Notes under the pieces: model-generated
The model's input: the letters and a program-made list of their open reading frames with translations, nothing else
What the model was told of the DNA's origin: nothing
Databases searched by the model: none
Assembly: GCA_022843785.1 (NCBI GenBank)
Contig: JALHMZ010000003.1
Location: forward strand, 177,145-241,144
Direction of reading: 5' to 3'
DNA: 64,000 bases
From: Nitrospira sp.
GTDB lineage: Bacteria; Nitrospirota; Nitrospiria; Nitrospirales; Nitrospiraceae
Program-made: the position numbers and the translations under genes
Shown: positions 7,642 through 15,837 of the stretch, one piece after another
Layout of the letters: the number at the start of each line of letters is the position of its first letter
Numbering within the stretch: position 1 is the first letter of the stretch

Positions 7642-9891
7642 ATGTACGACCAGCCTGAATCCGAACTCCTTCGTCTCTTGGCGGAGCGGGCGGGGATTGC
7701 CGCCGATTACTACGACATTGCCGGAACGCACCACGTGACGACGGATGAGACGCGCCGCGCGATTCTCGCCGCGATGGGCTTTCGTTCGTTGGATCGGACC
7801 GAGCTTGTGGAGGCCCTGACAGCCTGGGACCATCGCCCTTGGGTGCAAGGCTGTGATCCGGTTCGCATTCTGCGGCTGGGGGACGCGCCCGGCTTCTGGT
7901 CGTTGTATCTGCCGTGCGAGAGCGCAGATGATGCGGTCGTACGCGTACATTGGTTTCTCTGTGCAGAGAACGGTGAGCGCTGTCATGAACGGGAGGAAGG
8001 GCCAGGGCTGACCAGTGCCGAGACACGCAGCATTGACGGGCGGCGCTATATTCGCCTGACGTTCGGGCTGCCGCCGGATCTGCCGCTCGGCTATTACGAG
8101 GCACAGGTACACGCGCAGGGCGGGAGCGCGGACGTCAATGTGCGATTTCGGCTGATCGTGGCTCCGGACCGTTGCTATGTTCCGGAGATCTTTCAGCAGG
8201 GCGGCCGTCTCTGGGGTGTGGCGCTGCAGCTCTATTCCTTGCGCAGTCAACGTAATTGGGGGGTCGGAGACTTTCACGATCTTGCCGATGTCGTCGAGTG
8301 GGCGGGCAAGGGGCTAGGCGCGGCCATGATCGGTCTCAACCCGCTGCATGCGCTGAAGAATTCAACGCCCTATCACATTAGCCCCTATTCTCCGAGCAGC
8401 CGACTGTTTCTCAATGACCTGTATATCGATGTCGAGGGTGTTGCCGAATGCCGTACGGCGCCTGAAGTGCAGGCGCGGCTGACTGATCCCTCGTTCTGCG
8501 CGCAGATCGAGGCTGCCCGGCAAAGCGACTTGGTTGATTACGATGGCGTGGCGTCGGCCAAACGCGAAATTCTAAATCTGTGTTATCAGGCCTTCCTCCG
8601 GGACAACTTTGAAGGGGCAGAGCCGGAATTGAAGCCACACACGGATCATGGGTGGCGCTTCCATCGGTATGTGCTGGAAGCGGGAGAATCGCTGATCCGC
8701 TACGCTCTGTTTCAAGCGCTGGAAGAGGAGCGACGAGCGGATTCCGTCTCCACCATGTGGACGGACTGGCCGGAAGGATATCGCACACCGACCTCCGATG
8801 CGGTGCGGGAGTTTCAGCGCCGGCAGATGCACCGGGTACGGTTCTTTCTGTATATCCAGTGGCTCGCGGCAGAGCAGTTGGGTGCGCTGAGGAAGAAGAC
8901 GGCCGAGGCCGGTATGCCGATCGGGCTCTACCACGATCTTGCATTAGGCAGCGATCGACATGGCGCCGACGGCTGGCGTTTTCAAGAGGTGTTGGCGCTG
9001 GGCGCCGATTGCGGCGCGCCGCCCGATGCGTTTGCTCCGGAGGGACAGAACTGGGGATTTTCCCCGGCCGATCCTCTTCGTCTTCGGGAGAGCGGCTACC
9101 AGTATGTGATCGAGTTGTTTCGCCATAATCTGTGTTACGGCGGCGCAATCAGGCTTGATCATGTGATGGCGCTGTTCAGGCTGTTTTGGATTCCGCGCGG
9201 CGCGCCCGCGTCTCAGGGGACGTACGTGCACTATCCTGCCGACGATCTCCTTGCGATCCTCGCGCTGGAAAGTACGCGGGCACGCACGCTGGTGATCGGA
9301 GAAGACCTGGGCACAGTCCCGGACTGGGTGCGTGACAGGCTGAGGGGCGCAGGCGTTCTCTCCTATCGGGTATTCTATTTTGAGCGAACCGAGACCGGAG
9401 CCTGGAAGCCGCCGGGCGCGTACCCAGGCCAATCCCTTGCCGTTGTGACAACCCATGATCTTCCTACGTTAAGCGGATATTGGGAGGGCGCCGATATTCA
9501 GACTCGCGATGAGCTGGGTCTTATCGGGTCTGAACAAGCCAAAATTGGGATGTTGATGGAACGGCAGGCAGACAAGGCGCGAATCCTCGCGGCATTACGA
9601 TCAGAGGGGCTGTTGCCGCCCGGTGTCTCCGACGATCCGGGTCTGACTCCGGTCATGACCTGGCAACTGGCCGATGCGATTCATCAGTATCTGGCACACA
9701 CGCCTGCCTGGATGGTCCTGGCGAATGTTGAGGATGTGATCGGTCTGCGCGCTCAAACGAATGTGCCGGGAACAGTGGATCAACATCCGAATTGGCGGCG
9801 GAAATTGAATGTGACGATCGAGGACCTGGCGCAGGATGTCCGATTCGCACAGCTTGCGACACAGTTGCGCTCGGCACGCTCTCTTGGGTAA
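7642..9891 (+). CDS. malQ: 4-alpha-glucanotransferase (GH77, long form)
   Basis: This cytoplasmic amylomaltase of 749 residues transfers maltosyl/maltodextrin units between alpha-1,4-glucans in glycogen or maltodextrin turnover. The N-terminal ~170 residues are the extra beta-rich region of long-form enzymes. The GH77 barrel begins near GVALQLYSLRSQRNWGVGDF. Family signatures are all present: HISPYSPSSR, the nucleophile Asp in GAIRLDHVMAL, the acid/base Glu in IGEDLGTVP and the transition-state stabiliser in TTHDLPT. No strong ribosome-binding site precedes ATG 7642, but translation upstream is blocked by the end of the tolC-like gene. It is not obviously functionally linked to the neighbours. 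Confidence 0.94.
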   Translation: MYDQPESELLRLLAERAGIAADYYDIAGTHHVTTDETRRAILAAMGFRSLDRTELVEALTAWDHRPWVQGCDPVRILRLGDAPGFWSLYLPCESADDAVVRVHWFLCAENGERCHEREEGPGLTSAETRSIDGRRYIRLTFGLPPDLPLGYYEAQVHAQGGSADVNVRFRLIVAPDRCYVPEIFQQGGRLWGVALQLYSLRSQRNWGVGDFHDLADVVEWAGKGLGAAMIGLNPLHALKNSTPYHISPYSPSSRLFLNDLYIDVEGVAECRTAPEVQARLTDPSFCAQIEAARQSDLVDYDGVASAKREILNLCYQAFLRDNFEGAEPELKPHTDHGWRFHRYVLEAGESLIRYALFQALEEERRADSVSTMWTDWPEGYRTPTSDAVREFQRRQMHRVRFFLYIQWLAAEQLGALRKKTAEAGMPIGLYHDLALGSDRHGADGWRFQEVLALGADCGAPPDAFAPEGQNWGFSPADPLRLRESGYQYVIELFRHNLCYGGAIRLDHVMALFRLFWIPRGAPASQGTYVHYPADDLLAILALESTRARTLVIGEDLGTVPDWVRDRLRGAGVLSYRVFYFERTETGAWKPPGAYPGQSLAVVTTHDLPTLSGYWEGADIQTRDELGLIGSEQAKIGMLMERQADKARILAALRSEGLLPPGVSDDPGLTPVMTWQLADAIHQYLAHTPAWMVLANVEDVIGLRAQTNVPGTVDQHPNWRRKLNVTIEDLAQDVRFAQLATQLRSARSLG

Positions 9892-9939
9892 GGACATCCC
9901 GCACACAGCCTTAGATTCAGGCAGAACCAACGACCGACG

Positions 9940-11091
9940 ATGATGCACCGTAACCATCTCATCCTGAGCATTGCAGCCGCCTGTTTTCTTGTCATCTTCG
10001 TCATTGAAGAGTTTGCGCCCGCCAACGTCGTCGGCGCGTACGGGTACGTGCTGCCGATTTTACTGGTCGCAATTCTGCGTAACCGGACCTTGATGCTGGT
10101 GACCGTGCTGGCGTGTGTGGCTGCGACTTATTCGGGTCTGTTGCAGCCGACCAAGCCCGGGCGGTTTCAGGCGGCGGTCATCAATCGAAGTGTCGTGGCC
10201 GGGGTGTTGCTGCTGGTCGCGTATCTCGGCATGAGTTGGGAGGAGCGCAAAGCCCGTGAGGCGGCGGCGCGGGCGGCGCTGGCGCAGGAGACGGAAAATC
10301 TTTTGAAAGCCAATGCGCAGCTCGTCGAGGCGAAGGATCGGCTCAACCGGTCAGAACGGCTGGCTGCGGTAGGCCAATTGGTGGCCTCGGTGGCGCATGA
10401 GGTGGGGACGCCATTGCACTCGATTGCCTGGCATGTCCAAGCGCTGGCGGATGAGCCGGCTTTGACGCCTGATATGAGGAAGCGGGTGACCGTCATTGAT
10501 GAGCAGCTGACGCGAGTGGTGCGAATCATTCAGGACCTGCTGTCCTCTACTCGGCCTCGCCAGCCACAACCGAAATGGCTGCCGGTGGCGCAGGTGATCA
10601 ATCCTGCGGCCGTACTCATGGAGCCGGCCTTCCATGCGAAAGAAATCGCATTGACGGTGGTGATTCCAGAGCACCTTCCGCTCGCGTGGGCCGATGCAGA
10701 GAAAATGCATCAAGTGCTGGTCAATCTGTTGGCCAACGCATTAGCCGCCACGCCACCCCAGGGCACCGTGACTGTTTCGGTTGAAAGCCGCCCGGTTTCG
10801 CCGGACGAACTTGAGCGAGGCCGCCGTGTGGCCGAGGCGATGTCACCGCTGATCATTATAATTGCCGTGCAAGATACGGGACTCGGCATGCCGGAAGCCG
10901 ACGTGCAGAAGGCCTTTGAGCCGTTTTTTACCACGAAGGCGGTTGGCAAGGGGACCGGCTTAGGCTTATTCTTGAGCCGCGAAACGGTCGTGGCCCATGG
11001 GGGGGAGCTTTCAATCAAGAGCGAGGTGGGGCGCGGGACGACCGTGACCATGACCTTGCCCGGGTTACAAAGTGAGCCGACGGTGGCATGA
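9940..11091 (+). CDS. Membrane sensor histidine kinase
   Basis: 383 residues. Three to four hydrophobic segments occupy residues 7-100, with no recognisable periplasmic sensor domain, so sensing is probably membrane-embedded or through a partner. A coiled-coil linker follows. The HisKA domain has H-box ASVAHEVGTPLHS with the phospho-acceptor His153. The ATPase domain has the N-box (VNLLANALAAT), G1 (QDTGLGMPE), F-box (FEPFFTTK) and G2 (GKGTGLGLFLS). The architecture matches kinases that pair with NtrC-type regulators (ZraS/HydH/AtoS-like). Its TGA overlaps an ATG of the next frame, so it is translationally linked to the response regulator. Confidence 0.92.
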   Translation: MMHRNHLILSIAAACFLVIFVIEEFAPANVVGAYGYVLPILLVAILRNRTLMLVTVLACVAATYSGLLQPTKPGRFQAAVINRSVVAGVLLLVAYLGMSWEERKAREAAARAALAQETENLLKANAQLVEAKDRLNRSERLAAVGQLVASVAHEVGTPLHSIAWHVQALADEPALTPDMRKRVTVIDEQLTRVVRIIQDLLSSTRPRQPQPKWLPVAQVINPAAVLMEPAFHAKEIALTVVIPEHLPLAWADAEKMHQVLVNLLANALAATPPQGTVTVSVESRPVSPDELERGRRVAEAMSPLIIIIAVQDTGLGMPEADVQKAFEPFFTTKAVGKGTGLGLFLSRETVVAHGGELSIKSEVGRGTTVTMTLPGLQSEPTVA

Positions 11092-11105
11092 GGGGATCAA
11101 CGCAC

Positions 11106-12524
11106 ATGGCGACCATTCTTGTGGCCGATGACGATGCGGTTGCGCGCGAACTCTTGGCCGATGCTTTGAAGCAGGAAGGCTATGCCGTTGAGGCATTTGC
11201 CAGCGGAGAAGAAGTCATCGCTCGCGGGCGCCAAGGCCGCGTGGATCTGGTGTTGACCGATATCCGGATGGGCGCGGTCGATGGGCTGACGGTCTTGCGG
11301 GAATTCAAGCGGATGAGCCCCGATACGGAAGTCGTGGTATTGACGGCATTCGGGTCTTTGGAAGGCGCAATCGAAGCCATCAAACAAGGGGCATACGACT
11401 ATCTGGCGAAGCCGTTCAAGAAAGAGGAGATCAAGCTCGTCGTGCACCGAAGTCTCGATCACTGCCTTCTGGTGCGGGAGAATGCTCGATTTCGCGACGA
11501 GCTTAAGGGTAAGAGTCACGGAATGACTGAGTGGTCGCCGTTAGTGGGCAGCAGCCCGGCGATGCTTGAAGTCTATAAGTTGGTCGCCCGGGTGACCGAC
11601 AGCAAGAGTACGGTATTACTGCAAGGGGAAAGTGGAACCGGAAAAGAACTCATTGCGCGGGCGATCCATGCGAATGGGTCTCGCCGAGACAAACCGTTCA
11701 TTCCGGTCAACTGCGGGGCGTTGCCGGATACGCTCTTGGAGTCTGAAATGTTCGGGTATGAGAAGGGTGCGTTTACCGGCGCGGTCGGCATGAAGGCCGG
11801 GCTGTTCGAGGCGGCAAACGGCGGCACTCTATTTTTAGACGAAATCGGAGAGCTTGGCCCGGCATTACAGGTTAAGCTGCTGCGCGTCATGCAAGACCAG
11901 GAAGTGCGCCGCGTCGGCGGTACAGGATCGGTGAAGGTGGACGTGCGGATCATTACGGCGACAAACCGGAATTTGGAGCAGTACGTCAAAGAGGGGAAAT
12001 TCCGCGATGATCTCTACTATCGGTTGAATGTCGTCCGGATTACACTGCCTTCGCTGATGGAGCGCCGGGAAGATATTCCGATGTTGGCGCATCATTTTCT
12101 CCAGAAGGCGTCGTCCGGAGGGCCGAATGTTGTCCGGGGGCTTCTTCCGGAAACCATTGCTGTGCTCACACAATACCGGTGGCCTGGTAATGTGCGGGAG
12201 TTGGAGAATGCGATCGAACGGGCCGTCTCTTTAAGTCATGGGCCGCTTGTCACGCCGGAAGATTTACCTGAGGCGGTGCGACAAGGCGCTATCGACGAAG
12301 AGGAGCAGAAGCTGTCTCGAGAGGAGCTCGCACATGATGCGTACCTGACTTTGGAGGAAGTTGAGAAGCGACATCTGATTCGTGTGCTGAAAGAGATGAA
12401 GGGGAACAAGGTCAAAGCCGCAAAAATTCTAGGAATTGACAGGCGGACGCTCTATCGGATGGCTGAGCGGTTTGGCCTGGATATTGGAGAAGAGGCTGAA
12501 GGAGCAGAAAAGGAATCTGGGTAG
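11106..12524 (+). CDS. NtrC-family sigma-54-dependent response regulator
   Basis: 472 residues from the chosen ATG 11106 (MATILVADDD), which has GAGGGG about 10 nt upstream. An ATG at 11088 overlaps the kinase stop and would add six residues. The receiver domain has the acidic pair DDD, phospho-acceptor Asp in LVLTDIRMG, a conserved Thr (LTAFGS) and Lys (AKPF). The AAA+ domain has Walker A GESGTGKE, an intact GAFTGA sigma-54 contact loop, Walker B LFLDEIGE and the WPGNVREL motif. The C-terminal FIS-type helix-turn-helix is KVKAAKILGIDRRTLYRMAE. It forms a two-component pair with the kinase just upstream and activates sigma-54 promoters; its regulon is unknown. Confidence 0.93.
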   Translation: MATILVADDDAVARELLADALKQEGYAVEAFASGEEVIARGRQGRVDLVLTDIRMGAVDGLTVLREFKRMSPDTEVVVLTAFGSLEGAIEAIKQGAYDYLAKPFKKEEIKLVVHRSLDHCLLVRENARFRDELKGKSHGMTEWSPLVGSSPAMLEVYKLVARVTDSKSTVLLQGESGTGKELIARAIHANGSRRDKPFIPVNCGALPDTLLESEMFGYEKGAFTGAVGMKAGLFEAANGGTLFLDEIGELGPALQVKLLRVMQDQEVRRVGGTGSVKVDVRIITATNRNLEQYVKEGKFRDDLYYRLNVVRITLPSLMERREDIPMLAHHFLQKASSGGPNVVRGLLPETIAVLTQYRWPGNVRELENAIERAVSLSHGPLVTPEDLPEAVRQGAIDEEEQKLSREELAHDAYLTLEEVEKRHLIRVLKEMKGNKVKAAKILGIDRRTLYRMAERFGLDIGEEAEGAEKESG

Positions 12525-12534
12525 GGCAGAACAA

Positions 12535-12567
12535 CAGACGCCACAGGCCATTGGCCTATGGCGTCTG
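12535..12567. terminator. Bidirectional terminator between convergent genes
   Basis: CAGACGCCA and TGGCGTCTG form a 9-bp outer stem, one C/A mismatch follows, and AGGCC/GGCCT close the inner stem around an ATT loop. The hairpin sits between the convergent regulator (ends 12524) and lipoprotein (ends 12578) genes, as expected for a shared terminator. There is no long T tract on either side. Confidence 0.7.
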
Positions 12568-12577
12568 TATCGCTGCG

Positions 12578-13054
12578 CTATTGCAACTTGAAGAAGGATT
12601 GGGTCGTGTACGGGTGCGACACGACTTTCAACTTGTTCTTAATCAGACGGAGCTGATTTTCAGGGCTTTCCGGGTACTGGGTCTTGATGGGGGAAAAGCT
12701 CTCGAATAAAGTGCGCTTGCCTTCTGTCATCACATTCAGGCTGAGCTGCGTGGTCTGGTCATTCCCCGGCGTGACTGTGGCTTCGACGCGGCTCTTGACG
12801 ACGCCCCAGCAACAGCGATAGAGACTTTCGAGTCCGCCATTTTCTTCGCGATATCCTGTCGTCAAGGTTGTGGCGTCTTTCCAGACAATGTTCTGATAAC
12901 CGCTATTGGTCAGAACTTGTGTGACGGCTTGTTTGACTTGGTCCGGAGGAGCGGCAAGCTGGGCTTGAATACTATCAGGCTGTGGATGTGAAGCGCAGCC
13001 CAGTGCTGTCAGTAGCAGTGCAGACACAAGAGCAAATCCAGTCTGTCGCATCAT
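12578..13054 (-). CDS. Small lipoprotein of unknown function
   Basis: 158 residues starting at ATG 13054, chosen because GGAGG lies 6 nt upstream; a longer frame to 13075 would overlap the previous gene and lacks a site. The N-terminus MMRQTGFALVSALLLTALGC is a lipoprotein signal with lipobox LGC. The mature protein (SIQAQLAAPPDQVKQAVTQVL, then DATTLTTGYREE, RVEATVTPG) has the look of a small two-layer alpha/beta lipoprotein in which a gene product is processed by an outer-membrane pathway. I do not recognise a family with certainty. It follows the Lrp-ligand-domain gene by 17 nt on the same strand. Confidence 0.8.
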   Translation of the reverse strand: MMRQTGFALVSALLLTALGCASHPQPDSIQAQLAAPPDQVKQAVTQVLTNSGYQNIVWKDATTLTTGYREENGGLESLYRCCWGVVKSRVEATVTPGNDQTTQLSLNVMTEGKRTLFESFSPIKTQYPESPENQLRLIKNKLKVVSHPYTTQSFFKLQ

Positions 13055-13071
13055 CGTGCACCTCCGTGGGA

Positions 13072-13491
13072 TCATCGCGTTTGACTTTCCGCCAGTTTGT
13101 ACACCATATGGGTATCGGTCTGAACCACACCTTCAATACCATGAAGACGGGTCAAGACCAGTTGCGTCAAGGCGTCTTGATCTGCAATCTCCGCCATCGC
13201 AATGATATCGGGTTTTCCCCAACAAGGATCAATGCTCTTGATCTCCTTGATCTGCGCCAAGGCTTTCACCACGGAAGACGTCTGCCCTGGTTGTACATTG
13301 ATCATGATATAGGCACGATCAAACATCAGGGAGAGTCCCGTTTCAGGCGCATGGATCGTGTGGGGGACGGTTGCTGACGCCATGTCGCTGTCACTATAGC
13401 GAAGTAGCGGAACTGCTGTCAACGGAGGTTTTGGCTTGGAGCGGGAAGGCGGAAGCGAGGAATCGGCTTTCTTAAGTTTCGGTTTTTCCAT
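13072..13491 (-). CDS. Stand-alone Lrp/AsnC ligand-binding-domain protein
   Basis: 139 residues. The first ~55 are charged and proline-rich, probably disordered. Residues ~58-135 (AYIMINVQPGQTSSVVKALAQ, CWGKPDIIAMAEI, LHGIEGVVQTDTHMVYKL) match the Lrp/AsnC C-terminal ligand-binding (RAM/SIAM) fold. There is no helix-turn-helix, so it does not bind DNA itself; stand-alone forms are known and bind small molecules or partner proteins. It lies 15 nt downstream of the 475-residue gene and just before the lipoprotein, suggesting a three-gene operon. Confidence 0.85.
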   Translation of the reverse strand: MEKPKLKKADSSLPPSRSKPKPPLTAVPLLRYSDSDMASATVPHTIHAPETGLSLMFDRAYIMINVQPGQTSSVVKALAQIKEIKSIDPCWGKPDIIAMAEIADQDALTQLVLTRLHGIEGVVQTDTHMVYKLAESQTR

Positions 13492-13506
13492 AATTTCACT
13501 CTTGGT

Positions 13507-14934
13507 TTACTTGGGTGCGACAAGCACTTCGACATTGTAGCGGTCACTGACGCGGGTTAAGTCTGTTTCCAGTCGTTTGGGGCTCCCAATACGGCCTTCC
13601 GGGTCGTAGACAAAGCAAAAAAGGGTGGTGCATCTGTTGCGGGCTGAGTAGAAGGCCGAATCTGCTGAGACCTGTTCGGCAATTTCCTTTGTGGTCATGC
13701 CGGATCTGGTTTTTTTTGCCACGATCGCGATTTGCTCTCTGTTCAGCAAGAGCGTCGTGCGAGGGACGCTCCCCGCATAGGGCGGGGTCCATTCATCCGT
13801 GCCAACCTCATCGAATTCCATCTTCAACAGAGCGCGTAAGAGGTCCTGCAAGTCGTAGTCGTCTTCGATCTCGACCGTTGGGCGGGAGTCTTTTCTGAGG
13901 CGCAATTGGCGCGCAACGGCATGCAGCCGAACACAGACCTTTCGGACAAGCTTGAGTGTTTCCTGCTCGGAAAGGGGCTGGAATGGCGGCATATCAAACG
14001 TATCGAGGGCCGCTGTCGACGGCACGGATACGATTGGCGTGGGCACGGGCAAATGTGTCGGTTGTTCTGGAACGGGACGTATTTCTTGGGTCGAGGAAAC
14101 AGCCGGGGCTTGAGGTGTCACGCTGGCTGTTGCCGGGGAAGGTACCTGAGCTGATGGTGTTGGCGCTTGGCGTATTTCTTGGGTTGCGGAAACAGCCGGG
14201 GCTTGAGGTGTCACGCTGGCTGTTGCCGGGGAAGGTACCTGAGCTGATGGTGTTGGCGCTTGGCGTATTTCTTGGGTTGCGGAAACAGCCGGGGCCTGGG
14301 GCGTCATGTTGGCTGTTGCCGGGGAAGGTACCTGGGCCGATTGCGTTGGAGTCTTGCGTGCTTCCTGGGTTGCAGAGAAGAGCGGCGTCGCGGTTGTCGC
14401 GGCTGGTTTGAGTGGAGCGGTTATTGGCTGAGTAGTTGACGCCGTGGTTGGTCGGTGCGATGCCGCGGGAGCGGTTGGTGTATGAGGCAAAGGTTGAGCG
14501 ATGGTCCTCTGTGTGGCGGGTTGAACCAGCCGCATCTGTGCAGTGGTCGAGGGATGTATCTTTTGGGTTTCCCGATCGGCGATCGGCTGCGGCTTGATCC
14601 CTTGGAGTTCCAACTTCTTGTTCTCCAGGGTGCGTATCAGGTCCTTGACCGCGGCAATGCTGTTGGCCGCTTCCGTTTTGTTTGACGTGCGAAGCTTATA
14701 ATTGCGATAGGCCTGAAATTCTTGAGATCGTTCTCCGAACACGCGTTTGACGCATTCGCGGAGCTGCAATTCGGCTTTGCTCCTGGCGGCATCGCGATAG
14801 GGGAATCCTTCTTGGCTGAAATCGTTGATCGCAGCGAGGACTTCCTGAAGCTTGCCGGTCCCGGTTTCGATTTCTTCGAGAGAGATCGGTTTGGGCGGAA
14901 CCTGAGGGCTGTCTGCTGTGCGTGTACGTGCCAT
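13507..14934 (-). CDS. Repeat-linker protein with degenerate DpnII/MboI-like nuclease domain
   Basis: 475 residues in three parts. Residues 1-115 are helical and charged (ISLEEIETGTGKLQEVLAAIN, then RSQEFQAYRNYKLRTSNKTEA). Residues ~120-310 are a Pro/Thr/Ala/Gln-rich linker containing 31-residue tandem repeats (VPSPATASVTPQAPAVSATQ). Residues ~315-475 match, from memory of the family, the PD-(D/E)XK domain found at the C-terminus of DpnII/MboI-like proteins (LRKDSRPTVEIEDDYDLQDLL, DEWTPPYAG, CFVYDPEGRIG, VEVLVAPK). At the active site, however, the expected Asp is Thr394 (PRTTLLL) and the expected Glu of the E-x-K motif is Val405 (IVAKKTR), leaving only the Lys. I infer a catalytically dead domain kept for binding. 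It heads a probable operon with the Lrp-like and lipoprotein genes. Confidence 0.8.
   Translation of the reverse strand: MARTRTADSPQVPPKPISLEEIETGTGKLQEVLAAINDFSQEGFPYRDAARSKAELQLRECVKRVFGERSQEFQAYRNYKLRTSNKTEAANSIAAVKDLIRTLENKKLELQGIKPQPIADRETQKIHPSTTAQMRLVQPATQRTIAQPLPHTPTAPAASHRPTTASTTQPITAPLKPAATTATPLFSATQEARKTPTQSAQVPSPATANMTPQAPAVSATQEIRQAPTPSAQVPSPATASVTPQAPAVSATQEIRQAPTPSAQVPSPATASVTPQAPAVSSTQEIRPVPEQPTHLPVPTPIVSVPSTAALDTFDMPPFQPLSEQETLKLVRKVCVRLHAVARQLRLRKDSRPTVEIEDDYDLQDLLRALLKMEFDEVGTDEWTPPYAGSVPRTTLLLNREQIAIVAKKTRSGMTTKEIAEQVSADSAFYSARNRCTTLFCFVYDPEGRIGSPKRLETDLTRVSDRYNVEVLVAPK
14096..14374. repeat. 93-bp tandem minisatellite, three units
   Basis: Units begin at 14096, 14189 and 14282 (GAAACAGCCGGGGC...). 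The first two are identical by eye over 93 bp; the third is diverged. A partial unit precedes the first. Each unit encodes 31 residues of the linker of the overlapping minus-strand gene, and because 93 is a multiple of 3, copy-number change would lengthen or shorten the linker without a frameshift. Confidence 0.95.
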
Positions 14935-15075
14935 AGCGGTGTGGGGAAAGTGTAACTGAGGGTCCTGAACCTAGCAAGAAAACACCCGATTTTGACGAGA
15001 TGCGTTTTACGGTGGGTGTGTTGAGGGAGAAACCGAAGGCGCACCTCATCTTTCAGCTTCCTGTGACGATGGGGG

Positions 15076-15579
15076 TCAATCAACCCACTCAATGCCTTTG
15101 GCCGATACAGGAGCCGTACGGGGGGGCGGATCAATCGGTGGGGCAGCAAGCGCAGCGGCAACCCGTGTTAACAGATATTCGACAGTGAAAGGCTTGGGAA
15201 GAAATCGCTCCGGTTCGATTGTGATCCCTTGGCTGGCCAAGTGACTGAGAGCGTGACTCGACATGAAGAGGACGCGAAGTTCTCTCTTCAGAGAGAGCAC
15301 TTGCTGAACGAGGTCGTTCCCGTTGACGCGGGGGTACCGATTTTCTTGGGAGAGCACCGCAAAGCCTGGAGGCGGGAGAAACATATCTGTCAGCAATAAG
15401 TCGATGGGGCCGGTCGATGTGCTGTAGAGGGCCATGGCTTCTGAACTGCCTTCGGCTTGCAAGACCCGATATCCCGCTTTCGTCAAGCTCGTGACGCAGA
15501 GCAAGCGAATAGAGGGGTCATCGTCGACGACGAGGATCTGCCGTGATGCCGTGGAATCAATGGAATGGTGAGGGGCCAT
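15076..15579 (-). CDS. Single-domain response regulator (CheY-like)
   Basis: 167 residues. The receiver domain has the acidic pair in ILVVDDDPS, phospho-acceptor Asp in LLLTDMFLP, a conserved Ser (LFMSSHA) and Lys (FLPKPF). There is an insertion of about 15 residues after the phospho-site (PPPGFAVLSQENRYP), longer than a standard receiver, and a short Pro/Ala-rich tail with no output domain. It presumably acts by protein-protein contact. It lies 141 nt upstream of the repeat-linker protein on the same strand; a functional link is possible but unproven. Confidence 0.88.
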   Translation of the reverse strand: MAPHHSIDSTASRQILVVDDDPSIRLLCVTSLTKAGYRVLQAEGSSEAMALYSTSTGPIDLLLTDMFLPPPGFAVLSQENRYPRVNGNDLVQQVLSLKRELRVLFMSSHALSHLASQGITIEPERFLPKPFTVEYLLTRVAAALAAPPIDPPPRTAPVSAKGIEWVD

Positions 15580-15837
15580 GAGGCGGTGTGGTTCCTAATA
15601 AGGGTTAAGCTCTTTCCGTGACCATCTACCGGCTTTATCGGAATAGCATGGCTATTTCTTGAGTGGGCGATCGATACCGGAAAGCCTGGATTACATGGCG
15701 AATCATGGGGAGGGTGAATGCCGATGGGATAAGGGAGTAGGCAAAAACAGAACTGTGGTTCGCGTAAGGTGGTATTGCCTGGCAAATGGTGGCGATGAGC
15801 ACAATGGGAGCTGCAACACGGCTTCACTCGGTGCTGA

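Noticed and set aside
13956..14411. 151-residue plus-strand ORF with internal repeats
   Set aside because: It is the reverse reading of the 93-bp minisatellite in the minus-strand gene; no ribosome-binding site and no protein-like composition.
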